In this document: one piece after another, positions 26,937 to 38,842 of the stretch | Position numbering within the stretch: the stretch's first letter is position 1 | How the letters are laid out: each line of letters starts with the position of its first letter | DNA from: Reticulascus tulasneorum | Taxonomy: Eukaryota; Ascomycota; Sordariomycetes; Glomerellales; Reticulascaceae | DNA: 64,000 bases | Direction of reading: 5' to 3' | NCBI GenBank assembly: GCA_001557505.1 | Contig: LSAX01000004.1 | Location: 558,001 to 622,000, forward strand | Notes under the pieces: generated by a model | What the model was told of the DNA's origin: nothing | The model's database searches: none | The model's input: the letters and a program-made list of their open reading frames with translations, nothing else | Position numbers and translations under genes: made by a program

Positions 26937-28138
26937 GTTTCGACCAATTCGAGGTGAAAAAGGGAATAAGCCGATGAAATGAGAAATTCGAGAGAGCAAA
27001 ACTGGTTGACCTGGAAGTACAATCAGAGAAGGAAGTAGATTAAAAGCTGAACGGGAAGTCCGCGTACAATTTATTTAGATAATTCATCTTGTGATGGATG
27101 AAAGGCTTGCGTAGTAGGCCGCGCAATTAAGACATGGATCTAATTTCATAGACTAGTCTACGTCATTGAGGTGATCCTTCGGAATACCAACTAACCCTTC
27201 AGATTCCCCTACTGGGCAGATCGGAGTATGTCAGTTGGAGGGGTCACAGCTATTGAAATCCAGATGGCTCCACAGCTCACCCGAGATATGGTACTGAGCG
27301 GAACTCGCAGGAGATAAACGTCGGCCAGGAGAGCGCTAGAGATAAAGCAACGGGACACCCACCTATTTAGTGTACGCAACCTACAGATGTTGTTGAGACA
27401 TGGATAGAACTTTGTAGTATAAGTTCTTCCCTTCCATGAAACCTACCGTAAATAGTTGTGTAAACTTGAGTCTCAGACTGGTCAAAAGAGTAGAAGTTGG
27501 GACTGAAAGAGGCAAAAGTTTGTACCAGTGTTGCATTACATGAATATGGAGCCGACTATCGTACTATTTGATAGGTTTTTAGCTTATGCTGCTGTTAACA
27601 TTTCTCTATGGTATTTAGTTCATGTCAGTTTCGCAAGATTTACTTGATTATATGCGATAATGTTGGGTTGGGCAAGTGAGAAGACTTGGGCCGAAACTTA
27701 CGCCAAGGACTGGTCGAAGCCATAAGCAGACGAAGATTCCACGTGACCTGCACGACGCTAGCTCAGCAGACTGGATGTGGAATAGCACTTCTGTCAGTCC
27801 CCTGGTCTGCTTCTCTTCCAGCCCCCGTTAAGTCTAGACTGCAGCTGACTTTGAACAAGGTACCGAAGATTAACCGGATGGTACTTTCGTTGCCTCACCT
27901 TACTAGCTCCGAACAGATGGCCAACCCCCCCCCCCCACCCACCTCGACATTACCTTCGACTCTCTTCATGTGTCCCTGGTAAGAACACACCGAAGTATCT
28001 GAGAACGGACAGATAGCGCATCATGCATGATCGTGAAAAAGAAACGGAGGATGTGCCGCACTCGAGCCGGAGTAAAATGAAGTCTTTCCTGTAAGCGCCC
28101 AATCTCGTAACCTCCAGATTTGAATAATATCTTACCTG
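26937..28138. other. divergent intergenic region with a poly-C run
   Basis: 1.2 kb between divergently transcribed genes, so it likely holds both promoters. A run of twelve C residues lies at about 27925-27936. No gene seen. Confidence 0.5.
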
Positions 28139-28990
28139 ATGACCAGAAAGGGTGGAATCTCGAAAGGAAAAGATGAGCTGCTGAAGGGGAAGCTCAAGCT
28201 CGAGCAGTCCCTGGGACTGGGCCACCAACCTAACGCCATCCCGCCAGCCGAGCCCGATATCAATTGCGAGCACCGCACCGTTCAAATTGGCTGGCACCCC
28301 GTTGCTGGATTCGCAGGCAAGTGGTTTGCCGAGAAAACCGGGCTCGGCAAGATGATCGCCGAGAAGGTCACCAAGTACCCAGATCCCACGCAACACTGGG
28401 GCGTGCTTGTGGGTGACTTTTGTCATCAGCTGTGGATGGTATGGTGGATGTTCCAGCTCTCAAACCAGTGCCTCAATGCTTACGAGGTTCCATAGGACGA
28501 GCATCTTCATGTGATCTATACAAATGAGAAGATCAACCGAGAGGAATGGCATACATTCGAGGTCGGAAAGACGAAATTCAACGATGAGGCGCTCAGGCAA
28601 GCCGGTTAGTTTCCTCTCGTGCTGATACTGCCACCCCCACCTCGGAAAGTCTCTAACACTCATCTTTTTCCCGGATCAGGCGAGATGGTCATATACAATA
28701 TGAGAGAAAAGAAGCCGGCCTACAACCTCATCAGCAATAACTGCCAGAACTTCGCGTTGCTAATGCTGGAAACGATACAAGTCGCAACACACCGAGAGTT
28801 TGCGACAACCTTCGCCATCTACCAGCGGGCGACCGGCGCGGGCAAAGTCACGGACTTGTTCATCGAGGAACACCCGGATGAGGCTTCAGGCAACCAGCCC
28901 CTGGAGCCTGACCACCAAAACGCAGTGGCGATTGCGCAGCAAGTGATGGACGAAAACACGACGACGTTGGATAATCACCATCATTGTTGA
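28139..28990 (+). CDS. PPPDE/LRAT-like papain-fold protein
   Basis: Three exons, 28139-28438, 28496-28604 and 28680-28990, with introns of 57 and 75 nt; all phases agree and give 239 residues. The likely catalytic pair of the papain-like (NlpC/P60, PPPDE, LRAT) fold is visible: His in TQHWGVLVGDF and Cys in NLISNNCQNFALLML. Between them lies the conserved segment HLHVIYTNEKINREEWHTF. Such proteins cleave peptide or isopeptide bonds or transfer acyl groups. The fungal group resembling this one is uncharacterised as far as I recall. The N-terminus is lysine-rich without a signal peptide. The single-exon reading would stop early, so the spliced model is needed. Confidence 0.75.
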
Positions 28991-29417
28991 GGCGCCCGTC
29001 ATTGTTGTCACCCCTCGTCTTTTAGCCCATGACTATTTGCTATGTCTTCCCTGATATGCCAAGTAACCGTGCGCGACCCAACGGTGAGGAGTCAGGTAGA
29101 AACTAAGACAGCGGGGGTGGGGCCGGAGAGATCCAGTGAAATTCGCAGCCGAGCAGTCTTTCATTGTTTTATTTCCCCTAGACCTATATATCCAATAGAA
29201 GCCTTGTCTGCTATCCGCATTTGCTGGGATGAAGTTTCTTGACCCTAATTATGCTTTGCTACCACCGTAGGAGAAACAACGACGGTACTATTTCGGTTCA
29301 TTTCCATGCGAAGATAACTCCTATATCTACTGTTAACTTCGTCTAGGATCTGTAAATATTTGACACCAGGGCCCGAACGAATTTCCTGCTCCTCCTACCC
29401 AGGTCAAACCCGATGTG
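28991..29417. other. convergent intergenic region
   Basis: About 430 bases between the ends of two convergent genes. Nothing recognisable. Confidence 0.5.
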
Positions 29418-31118
29418 CTAGTCAAAGATGTTGAGAAGTTCTGGGGACGGAAGGCTAGTCTCGGCAAAATGCAGAACAGTCTCTCCGCTTTGTTCTTCAG
29501 CGCCAATCCTGCGAAAAGTGTCCAACAGATCCTTATTTGGACGCCACAGCGCTTCGTGGCCAAGCTGGAACACAACCCTGCGAGTTGATATGTCCTCCTC
29601 ATCTTCACTTAACCTGTCGGATGCACGCCCTGGAGCGAGGCACGAAACTGCCCATTGCTCCCCTGGACTATTCAGTAGCGGCATTCCAGTCCCAGCTCTC
29701 AACTGCCCAGTCTGCAGTACCGGCATGCGTCCTAGTGCTTTGGCGTAAGCCTTAAGCAGGGGCGTGATGGCTTTTTCATTTGGAACCACCTCCCGCGCGT
29801 CGAATGCCGTCATCTCGGTACCTTGTTGCTCGTTCTCTTCGGCTTCGGAGAAGCCAGTGTCCTGAATAGAGGGGTCGTCTGGCAGGTCAGGTGGATAGTC
29901 CTGACCCGGAGGGTGGTAGATGGGTCGAGCCGGCCAGGCTTCTTCATCATCCTGTTCCAGGGAGCTAAAGTCAAAGTACCATGTTCCAGATGGCGTCGCC
30001 CTTTCAAATTCAACATCAAGAGACTCCAGCGCAGGCCACGCCGGGGTCTTTGTGATATCTTCGTCGCCTGTCGGCCAAAAGAGAGATGGACCTATGACAC
30101 CTGTGATGACGAGCTTTTTGAGATGCTCTGACAACTGCCGTAAAGAGGAACTGAATGGGTCATATGTCAGAGGGAAAGTGAGGTCAGGGGCCTGGAATGC
30201 TGGATCTAAAACAATGTATTTGCCGCCGTCAAGTACTATGTAGCTTTCTTCGAGCTGCGGCAAGAAATCAGCTTGTCGCATCGCCTTGGCGAAATTGTGG
30301 CGGGCATCACGTCGTGGCCCCGGATACCTGTTGTCGTTGTCGTCCAAGGTCATCTGCAGGACCCTGGCAGACGGGAGCCTCGACATTATATCAGCCCCGA
30401 TGCAGAGGTCCATATGCCGACACGCTCGCTCATGTACTATGAGATTTGAAATGAAAGGTATCTCTGGTAGGCTCTCGGGAGAAATAAGACGAGGGCGAGA
30501 CCTCAAGTATCGGTGGTGATCTATGTCAAACTCAATCCCAAGACTCTCGTCGTACTCCCATCCACTCAGACCATGAAGTCTCAGCCCCTCAGCGTGTCGA
30601 GGACCGCGATCCATGGATGACATGGGCGAGACAATTGTCAAGCTCATAGAGCCGCCCTTTCGATCGGGTTCAGACACCCAGCCTCGGAGCAAACCAAACA
30701 AGCGATCGATGGCAGCAGAGAATGCGACATTGTTCTTCCTCTTATCTTGATCCCTCTCGAATCGCCCGCAGTCGTGGGCGCAGTAAGACGGCAACACGGG
30801 CGTGTACTCCAGATTCCGGAGCCATCGTCGACGAGTAGGGTCAAAAATCGCCTCGAACGCATCAATCTCGGTGCTCTTGATGCTGAGATCTTGAAAAGTG
30901 TGCCGCTCAATCGCCGCCTTCCACTTCAAAGAGAGGGTAGCAAGTGCAGGGAGCACGCGCTGGGCGCATTTGACGTCGGTGTCATCAATAAAGTCATCAA
31001 ACTCCGAGCCATCGCCGACTGGCTCCGGTTCGGAGTGAATAACATAGAACACGACCAGTTCGTGGATTTCCTGAGAAAGTAAATCCATGCTGATGCATCG
31101 CTGCAAGTGTGATGACAT
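29418..31118 (-). CDS. F-box-like protein, fungal expanded family
   Basis: 566 residues from the ATG at 31118; the frame extends to 31151 only with a GTG. The head MDLLSQEIHELVVFYVI...LPALATLSLKWKAAIERHTF is F-box-like and is followed by the LSIKSTEIDAFEAIF and LRNLEYTPVLPSYC pattern seen in a large family of Sordariomycete F-box-like proteins of unknown target. A middle acidic/proline stretch (about 415-450) divides it from a C-terminal block with LWRPNKDLLDTFRRIG. A role as SCF substrate adaptor is inferred from the family only. Confidence 0.7.
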   Translation of the reverse strand: MSSHLQRCISMDLLSQEIHELVVFYVIHSEPEPVGDGSEFDDFIDDTDVKCAQRVLPALATLSLKWKAAIERHTFQDLSIKSTEIDAFEAIFDPTRRRWLRNLEYTPVLPSYCAHDCGRFERDQDKRKNNVAFSAAIDRLFGLLRGWVSEPDRKGGSMSLTIVSPMSSMDRGPRHAEGLRLHGLSGWEYDESLGIEFDIDHHRYLRSRPRLISPESLPEIPFISNLIVHERACRHMDLCIGADIMSRLPSARVLQMTLDDNDNRYPGPRRDARHNFAKAMRQADFLPQLEESYIVLDGGKYIVLDPAFQAPDLTFPLTYDPFSSSLRQLSEHLKKLVITGVIGPSLFWPTGDEDITKTPAWPALESLDVEFERATPSGTWYFDFSSLEQDDEEAWPARPIYHPPGQDYPPDLPDDPSIQDTGFSEAEENEQQGTEMTAFDAREVVPNEKAITPLLKAYAKALGRMPVLQTGQLRAGTGMPLLNSPGEQWAVSCLAPGRASDRLSEDEEDISTRRVVFQLGHEALWRPNKDLLDTFRRIGAEEQSGETVLHFAETSLPSPELLNIFD

Positions 31119-32006
31119 TTCAACTTGAGAGAGATCCTGCTGAGATTTCACAATTTATACTGCCAATAATTAAGATGGACGAGCAGGAACGTTGGCGGTC
31201 ACCAAATTGATTGGTGGCAGGTACGAGAAGTGGAGATTCCTCTGTCCCGACCACTTCATGCAAAGCTGGGTAGCCCTTACAGCAATCGCAAGCATCAGTA
31301 TCTTCCAAGGTTCTTTGAGTAACCGAAGTCTACAATATGCACAATCGCGGCTAATTGGCGCACTCGCCGCCGCTTGCATGTGCCTAGTATCAGTGGGCAA
31401 TGTCTCGCGGTCGAGGACTCCGTGCCCTCGAGTCTTCCGCGTCGCAGACTTAGGAAAGATCCATGTTCAGAAGCACACGAATACCTGCTTCCATTCTAGG
31501 CAGTAGGACTGTTCCATCAGCAGACAAAGCAGGGCTTTCTTCGGTGCAAACTGTCGCGAAGATGGGATCGACGGCGGGGGCGGACATGGTGCCAAGGCGC
31601 GGGTGCAATGGTATGTTGCATCGGATCCGGTTCGTCGTATCCTGTTGTGAGGGACTCCGCTCGAGATCCTTTCCATACGTTGCTTGGATCGGAGCTTTCG
31701 GAGTAATGCAAATGCAACTAACCAGTGAGTGGCAGGCGGCCAAGGGTGGCTGTCGAGACTGAAAGGATGGATGAGTCGAGCGAAGGATCTCGGGCTGTGA
31801 TCCGACGTTCCCAAAGTCGAGTTCTCTGCATTATGATACTAGGGTACTAGTATTAGATTGCAGTACTCTTACTGGTTGGTATGTATAGAGCTGCCAGTCA
31901 TATTTCAACAGATCATTAAGGGGCCACGTTTATTTCTTTGAGTAGTTATATAAGCATAACATCAGGATTCTTCCATAAAAATGCGGGTGAAGCATCGGTG
32001 GACGTA
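31119..32006. other. intergenic, between F-box-like gene and Tc1 element
   Basis: Nearly 0.9 kb of normal base composition, then a shift to AT-rich DNA at about 31.8 kb. No gene accepted. Confidence 0.5.
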
Positions 32007-32016
32007 AAAACAAAGG

Positions 32017-32036
32017 TCAAAAGTCTAGTTACACCC
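32017..32036 (+). repeat. left terminal inverted repeat (core)
   Basis: Twenty bases that match the right end in inverse orientation with one mismatch (A versus G at the 11th base), a transition consistent with RIP. Confidence 0.85.
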
Positions 32037-32151
32037 CCACCCACACCAATATCTACTATTATAACCCCTTTTAAAGACAAGTTAATATCTTTGCCAACTT
32101 AAGTCGTATATAATAATATTATATATCATTATAAAGCTAAAAGCTTAATAG

Positions 32152-33210
32152 TCAATACTTTATATACCAACCGCAGGCTAAGCGTATAACTTGAAAACGG
32201 CACGTGATTGATTTTATAAACCTCGTTATTAGGTCTTAGCTAATAATATCCTACGTAATAACTATTCTTCTAGCTAACTCTGCCCTACCGGCTATAGAAT
32301 CAGGTATATCGTCAATATTAGGCCATAAGCTATATAATATACTCTTTAAAGCTTTCTAAGTATGCTTAATAAGGTTTAAATCAGGGCTATAAATAAGCCA
32401 ATCGATAACCTAAATCCCGTATAATTCTAACCACTCTTTTATTACTTATAACATATGAATTCTAGCGTTATCTTGTTGAAATGGTGTCCCCGGCTCGTAT
32501 ATAGATAAGAGTCCCTCCTCGAGAGCCTATATATACGATCGTAACAAGTATCTATTACGCGGAAAGTCCTTATCCCGCTATATAACGATAAAAGGACTCT
32601 TTAAGTACTACTAGATTATTACCCACACCATGATCGAGATCCTTTTACCGTAACCACTTTAGTTAACAAATCAAGGCTTATATTACTACCAAGAATATCA
32701 AAAAACCTAAACTTGACGCTCGTTTAGATTACTTTAGATAAAGTATTCGTCGGTAAAAGTAGCCTAAACTAATTTATACTCTCTACCTCTCTAGAAACAG
32801 GCAAATTAGCGTCTTTCCTATATAATCTCTTCTATAAGAATAATCCTCTTCTTAGAGATCTATTTTCATATCCCTAGCTTACGTAACTCGCGCTATATCG
32901 TACTCCAGGATACCTCAAATGAGCTCTAAGAAACTAAAGCTCGGTATGATATCTTTAGAAATTACTTAATAATTTATAATATAGATCAAATCTCCCGATC
33001 TAACAGTTTCTTTAGATGTCCTTTTCGAGGCCGTAAGGCGTTATTATGAATATCAGCGCGTCGTTGAAGTATATGATATACTGTGGGTCTTAAGATCTAG
33101 AACGCCCTCGCGACAACAGCCTTACTTTGACCTGCTATAATAACAGATTCAATAGCCGCACGCGTTTCTAGATTTAATTCTTGATTCCGTCTACGATTTC
33201 CACTTATTTC
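32152..33210 (-). pseudogene. Tc1-family DD34E transposase remnant
   Basis: Reading the minus strand through many stops gives an ordered transposase: a helix-turn-helix-like LNLETRAAIESVIIAGQSKAV, then LRKLGI, FTDE (first catalytic Asp), MVW, and GTPFQQDNARIH (second Asp, codon at about 32470-32472). DWLIYSPDLNLIKH comes last, and GWYIKY precedes a TGA at 32152-32154. Thirty-four residues separate the second Asp from the position of the third acidic residue, the DD34E spacing of Tc1 proper. That Glu reads as Lys (G to A), and several Trp or Gln codons read as stops, so the enzyme is dead. The upper boundary is approximate. Confidence 0.88.
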
Positions 33211-33344
33211 CGTACTAAAGGCACGTAGGTTATTAGCTATTATTAAGGGTTACTGTAGTGGTAAAGTTAAAGGTGTGTCGGCGCGTTGTTTTGATTTTGG
33301 GGGGTGGTGGGGTGGGTGTAACCAGACTTTTGACACCGGATTTT
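32515..33344. other. RIP-like AT-rich tract
   Basis: Within the element the sequence is unusually rich in TA, and ancestral codons can be recognised as C-to-T or G-to-A changes (TGG or CAG to TAG, GAG to AAG). This is the signature of RIP acting on a repeated copy. Confidence 0.7.
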
Positions 33345-34093
33345 TACTGTACTGTACTGTTCATGGCACCAAGCTCCTCTGCCCGCTCAAGCTCATTACT
33401 CATTGGGCCTGCAGCGGGTATGCATGCCAAGCATTACCCCTATTCGCCTACACGTGTGCTCCATCCAGCACAATGAGTCCCACGGCCAAACTGTTTGCTG
33501 CTGTGGCGAGATCCAATCCAATCCAATCCCTTTGCTTTCTTCTCTGGTCTTATCATTCTGGAATTGCGTTCAAAGGCATTCCTGGACTTGTGGGAAGGTT
33601 CCCCAACCCCAATTATGCGACGGCTACCTGGCTCCTAGGTATTTTACCCCGGTTTCTCAGCGATCTACGAGCAACGGGGCGGGGCCTACACGTCCCAGAA
33701 ACAGACTGACTGACTGGTTAATTACTGCAATGCTAGGCGGGTCCATTGGCACAAACTCGATGGAAACGATCTTTTGATAGCTTGGGGTAGCTCGTGACTT
33801 GTCGCAGGCCACGGTTCATCGCCGCCTGGACTCCTCAGTTGAGCCTCACGCCAAATACCTAGTAAAGGATCACAAGACAGCCAACACATAGCCAACCATG
33901 AGGCCTGTGCTGCTTATGACTCTTATCGTTGCCCAGTGATCCTCTCACATCTCTGACCAGATATTGGGCTCCATTTACGGCTTTGTATGGGGAATTTCTA
34001 TCACCGCCTGTTCTAGAGACTAGCTAGACCTATATATTCTCTAATTATCATCAACATGACGCGTTTCCGATCTGCACTAGCTGGCCGATTAGT
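33345..34093. other. intergenic, right of the transposon
   Basis: Base composition returns to normal at once. A frame at 33275-33709 crosses the transposon end and has no recognisable motif, so it is not taken as a gene. Confidence 0.5.
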
Positions 34094-37000
34094 TTACTCC
34101 CGCAAATGTCTACGGAGTATTTCCGCAGCCGCGCAACTGGTCGCGTATTTTCCTTCCGAAGCTCGCTGCAAAGGAGACATGCCTAGATTATCCCGGATAT
34201 GAGCATCCGCTCCAAGACGGAGCAGGACGTGGACTACGGTACAGTAACCTTGGGCTGCAGCAAAATATAACGGGGTCCGGCCAAGATGGTCACGTTCGTC
34301 CAGCTTTGCTCCTAATGCGACCATTCTTTCTATTGGTCCGTATATACCGGCATCGGCCGCAACATGCAAAGCAGTTAGTCCAGTCATCGTCTTGGCCGAA
34401 GGGTCCCCTCCGAGTTCCAGTAGCTTATCACATAGGTCGATTCTCCATTTACTACCGCGGGTGGGGGTGGTGAGTGGTTTCCAGAAGTCGGAGATCAACG
34501 TTTCTGAGGTACAGAGAGCAAATGCAATGTGAAGCACTGTTCGACCCTGTTCGTCCTTTTCGTTTATATCTGCGCCATGCGTTGTGCACAATCTTGCAAG
34601 TGGCCAGTTTTCAGCGATAACTGCTTTGTGTAACAGTGTCCAGCCATGTGTATCTCTGCGTTTAGTATCAAGGCGGGCACCAGCAGATGCGAGTGCGTCG
34701 ATGTCCTTAACTACCTGGCTATTGGACCAGGAATCGTCATAGACTTCAAACATAATGTCCATTGGGGTGCGATCCTTTGCGTCTTTGGCATGAACATTAG
34801 CACCGTTGACAATTAGCTCCGTAACCAGGCATCTCCTCCGAGCCCTTTGAATGCTGTGGTGTAGCGGCGTGAGGCCCTCATGATCCTTTGCGTTGATGTC
34901 TGCACCAGCGCCTAGGATATCCTGAATGAGTTTGCCATGGCCATGGTAGTTGACAAGATAGTGGAGTGGCGTCCAGCCAAAGTGACTCTTGGCGTTTGTA
35001 TCTGCACCCGCGACTATTAGCTCCGTGAGCAGGGCGATAATCTCGCTCGCATCTTTGCTTTTGTGCCATTGCCTAGCATCGTCGTCATAAGTTCCCGCAA
35101 TTAGATGTAATGGAGTGCGACCATAATCATCCACCGCATTTACGTCAGCCCCGGAGGATACCAGGTGCTCAAGAATGCTGGAGCTAGCTTCCGAGTTTAT
35201 TGTAGGTATGCGGTGGAGTGCTGTCAGGCCTCGTCGATCCTTTTCATTTATATCTGCGCCATGGCCAACAAGCAGTTCCAGTGCTGAAGCAATAGAAGAC
35301 TGCGATTCAAACTGCATCATATCCATAGCTTGAAGGGGGAACCTCACGCCGAACTTGAGCAGGTCAGACGCAAAGGACACATCGCCGCATTGCAGAGCAT
35401 CTTTTAGTAAAATCCCGTACCCTGGCAGCACCGCGCTCAATGCCTGTTCATTTGTCCTGCTTCCGTCTTGCATCTGTTCCATGGCGGCGAGGAAGGCCTG
35501 CCGAGTTTTACAGTTCTTCAATGCCTCCACTAGGCGCTTCTCCAGGCCGGCCTTTGCACCATGTGCTGCCAGAATTGTAATCACCTTTGCCCGGCGACGG
35601 CGGATGGCAAGAGAGAGAGCATCGTTCATTTCTTTCACGATAACCTCTCTGGACTTGCATTCCACTATACACTGCACCCAGGTGTCCAAACTCTGTTCTA
35701 CCGCCAAAGAGAGCAACGAACTGGTCCGCGTGATGTTGTCTTGCAATATCAGCCACCGCTCCCAGTAACATCCATCATAGAGAAGGAGAATGATCGGCAT
35801 TGGGTTTGCTCCGCCATCTTGGGCCAATCGAGCATGAAGAAAGGTCCTATTGATAGCATATGACTCCAGAGCCGGGTATACATCGAGTACTTGGGACTTG
35901 ATTGACATCGAACCTAGGTCAGTCGCTTCAGATCTCCCAGAATTTGTAGCAAGTGTGGTGGCACTTTTGATGTTTTGCAAGAGAAGAGACATAGGATTTC
36001 CGCTGTGGCTGCCAGCCGATGACCCGAAACTGGCCGTGTCTAGAGACGAAGCTCTGCGATAGGTCAGGTCAAGGCTTGGGACTTTCGATTTGGATTTCGG
36101 TCTTGGGCTCTGTTCCTCGTTATAGCCCCGCTTCGTGTCCTGTTCTTCGTTATAGCCTCGCTTCGTGTGTCTCAGGCGTGATTCGTAGTATTTCTGGAGT
36201 TCGTCAATGGCGAGATACTGGAAGCAACAGCGCATAATGACAATGTGTCCCTCGGCGGAAAACGAGGCAGTGTCCTGCCTTGGGTACTCTGCAGCCTTCA
36301 ACGCCTCGGACAACCACTCCCCGCCACTCAAAAAGAATGCACGCACGGATTCGTGAATTGGCTGTACAATTCTGCTGTCTCCAGACGCACTGTCGAGCGA
36401 GCCTGCTCCAGCACCAACGGAACCCACACCATCCCCATCTGAAAAGGCAGCAGATATGGGGTGTACTTTGACTTCGACTAGACCCCGCGAGATGGCCCTG
36501 ATCTGCCTTTCTAGTTGCTCATCCGTCTGAGTGCAGTAGGTGGAATTTTTCCACTCCGCAAGCGATTTCGGCGGGTCGTCTCGAATGAAGGCGAGAATAT
36601 GATGCCACTCTCGAAGCCGCAACGCGCTCGTAGATAGAATTGTCCACTGAAACAGCCGCAGAGTTACACGCAACTCTGATTTTGACATCTTGTGTAGATC
36701 TAGTAGCTTGGTGAAGAGGCTGTCGAGCTGAACTGGCAAGTGACGAATCTGTTCGAGGAGGTACCGTTCGTTCCGCCCGTTGTCTCTCTCTTTAACGATT
36801 TCGTCAATGACCAGAACAACCCAGAGGAAAATTCCGTTCGCCTTGTCAGCGATTTCGCAACGCATTTCCTGCGCAGCATCGCTACCACCAAACCCTGCGA
36901 TATCTAGCTGCCTCGAGATGTAGTGCTTGATGTCACTTTGAGTAAACCTCTCTATTTTGATTGTAGGGCAGTCTTTGAGAAAAACGGTTGGAAAATCTCT

Positions 37001-38842
37001 CCTGGCCAAGCAAACATCGAGCTGCACACCGACGTTGTACGCCGAGTCCGTGAGTTGGCGGAAAAAATAAGCTATGTCTCGGTTCCCTGGCTCGTCGCAT
37101 TCGTCGATGGCGTCCACAAATATTATCGTTCTGAATTTGTTGGTCTCGTCAAGAAACACGTCTCGGAATATTTGTTGCAGGCTAGAGAGATGCAAGTCCG
37201 AGTTGCGGGCGTCATCCTCTTCGTATAGGCTCATTAGCGCCGCAAGCTTTAAGGGATGAAGTTCCAGAATCTGGTAGAGCAACGAGCGGAACATCCCCAA
37301 TGACGTGTGCTCCAACGAGTTGCCGCGCTTATTGAAAAAGAAACCAGCAACACAGGTTGAAGTCCCAGCGGCGCTCGAAAGAACTTGCTCGTAGGTCTTT
37401 TTCATGATTGTTGACTTGCCCGACCCCGGATTCCCGGTCACTTGCAGCAACCCATGATGCTCATCAAGTTTGGACCGAGAGATCCAATTTGCGTACAATT
37501 CCACCTGAGGTAGCCACATGCAAGTATTGTCGAGTGGGTGGCTGATTGTCTTCAAGCGGTTTTGCATGCCCGGAAAGCGAAGAATTCGCGCGGCATTCGG
37601 CACAGTCTTAATGAAATTCGTGTAATCAAACTTGGTTGTGTGAATACCAGAGACCAAAGCTTCGAGCTGAGAGTAGATCCTCACAAGCTCGCCTGACACC
37701 TTTCTATAATTTGGGCAATTGGCACTGCTGAATCGACACATTGCTCTGTGATCGGCATGCAGAGTCTCTGCCCGCTCACGTGGATCTCCAAGACAGGACG
37801 AGAAATCAGGAACAACCTATGACTGTCAGTCGTCGTAACCCCGCCGTTGCCAGGATACCGTGTGCCTTGCCTTTTCTCGTACAGCAGGAAAAGGCAGACC
37901 AATAGTCGTAAGCGCCAGTCCTTCTTGGAATGACTTAACCTGAAAGTCATGCTTGGCCCAAAGTGATGAAAACACGTCTTGACAGCGGGAGAGATCGGCA
38001 TTCTTGAGTGCCAGACTATCAAGGACGCTGGAGTTCGTATCTAGCAAGAGCAGGCTGGCAGCCTTTCTTGCGATTGTTCCGAGAGATGCCATTGAACTTC
38101 CTCTATGTGGTGTGCCCAGAAACACGACAGCAGAAGTCGAGTTTAGTATATCTTGAAGTTCACCGGAATTGGAGGTCGAGCAGCTGGCAAGTATCTGCTC
38201 AAGTGAAATGAGCTACGTTAGCCATGCTACGAAATATCAATAGATAGGGTGCTCCATTCCACAAACCTCTTTGACTAGGATGCCCCCTAACGAATGGGCG
38301 ACGAAGATGGTTCTGCGACCCGGAGGACGCGTGCGTGCGAGTTCATTCATGAGATCCTTGCTATGTGTGAAAATGCTGTTTTGGTTCGTCCCTCCGCTAG
38401 ACTGTAACTTGGCGACCACAGTGTCATACCCCAAAACGATAACTCTAGCCTTGGGACATTTGATTGGAAGAAGATCTCGCGGCCAAAAGACAGGACCACG
38501 TTGCGTTGTGCCTGTGGCTTTGCGGCGTATAAGCCTTGGGATAATACCCGAAAGACTCCGCCTTTTCTTCGGTGGCTCTGACTGGCTGATTTGACTAGAA
38601 GAACTCGATATCTCTGCTTTCGTCGTCTCTTTTGCTGTAGATTCTCCATCGATCTTCGCGTCACAAGTCCAGGTGCGGAAGGGATTGCCCTGCAATCCAT
38701 GGACAAAGACGATACTAGCGGATTGTTAGCAGGGGCGATCTTGGTGCACACAATGAGGCGCTTCGCACTCAACAACTGGCTCAACTCTCTTTGGCTCGTA
38801 GACTATCGATGCTCCCGTATCAAATACCCCAGTACTCGCCAT
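34094..38842 (-). CDS. NLR-type protein: SesB-like hydrolase, NACHT, ankyrin repeats
   Basis: Four exons: 38842-38769, 38714-38267, 38194-37883 and 37816-34094. Introns of 54, 72 and 66 nt have GT-AG ends and all phases fit, giving about 1518 residues. The third donor has a weaker alternative (GTATCC). The N-terminus is an alpha/beta hydrolase of the SesB type: IVFVHGLQGNPFRTW after residue 25 and the nucleophile elbow VAHSLGGILVK with Ser about 166, then VVFLGTPHRGS. The NACHT NTPase has a P-loop GNPGSGKST at about 406-414 and Walker B IIFVDAIDE at about 509-516. About nine ankyrin repeats (GADINAKDHEGLTPLHH type) fill the last 400 residues. Fungal NLRs of this plan are non-self sensors: ankyrins bind a ligand, NACHT oligomerises and the hydrolase is the effector. 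It looks intact. Confidence 0.9.
36114..36170 (-). repeat. short in-frame tandem duplication in the NLR gene
   Basis: The segment TKRGYNEEQD/S is present twice in direct succession, about 30 bases per unit, in the linker between the NACHT region and the ankyrin repeats. Length change here would keep the frame. Confidence 0.8.

Larger units (their letters stand above)
32007..33344 (-). mobile_element. Tc1/mariner-type DNA transposon, RIP-mutated
   Basis: About 1.34 kb of strongly AT-rich DNA bounded by inverted repeats. TCAAAAGTCTAGTTACACCC at 32017-32036 matches the reverse complement of 33314-33333 at 19 of 20 bases. Outward of these both sides reach a TA dinucleotide (32005-32006 and 33345-33346), the target duplicated by Tc1/mariner elements. 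Size, ends and the DD34E transposase remnant on the minus strand agree. The body is dense in TA dinucleotides and stop codons, as expected after RIP. The exact ends are inferred from the imperfect outer repeats. Confidence 0.88.

Noticed and set aside
33275..33709. 144-residue open frame right of the transposon
   Set aside because: It begins inside the transposon end and crosses it, so it cannot be an old gene; no recognisable motif.
38347..38784. 145-residue minus-strand frame overlapping the NLR 5' part
   Set aside because: It is a different frame from the hydrolase exons; the spliced model explains the region fully.
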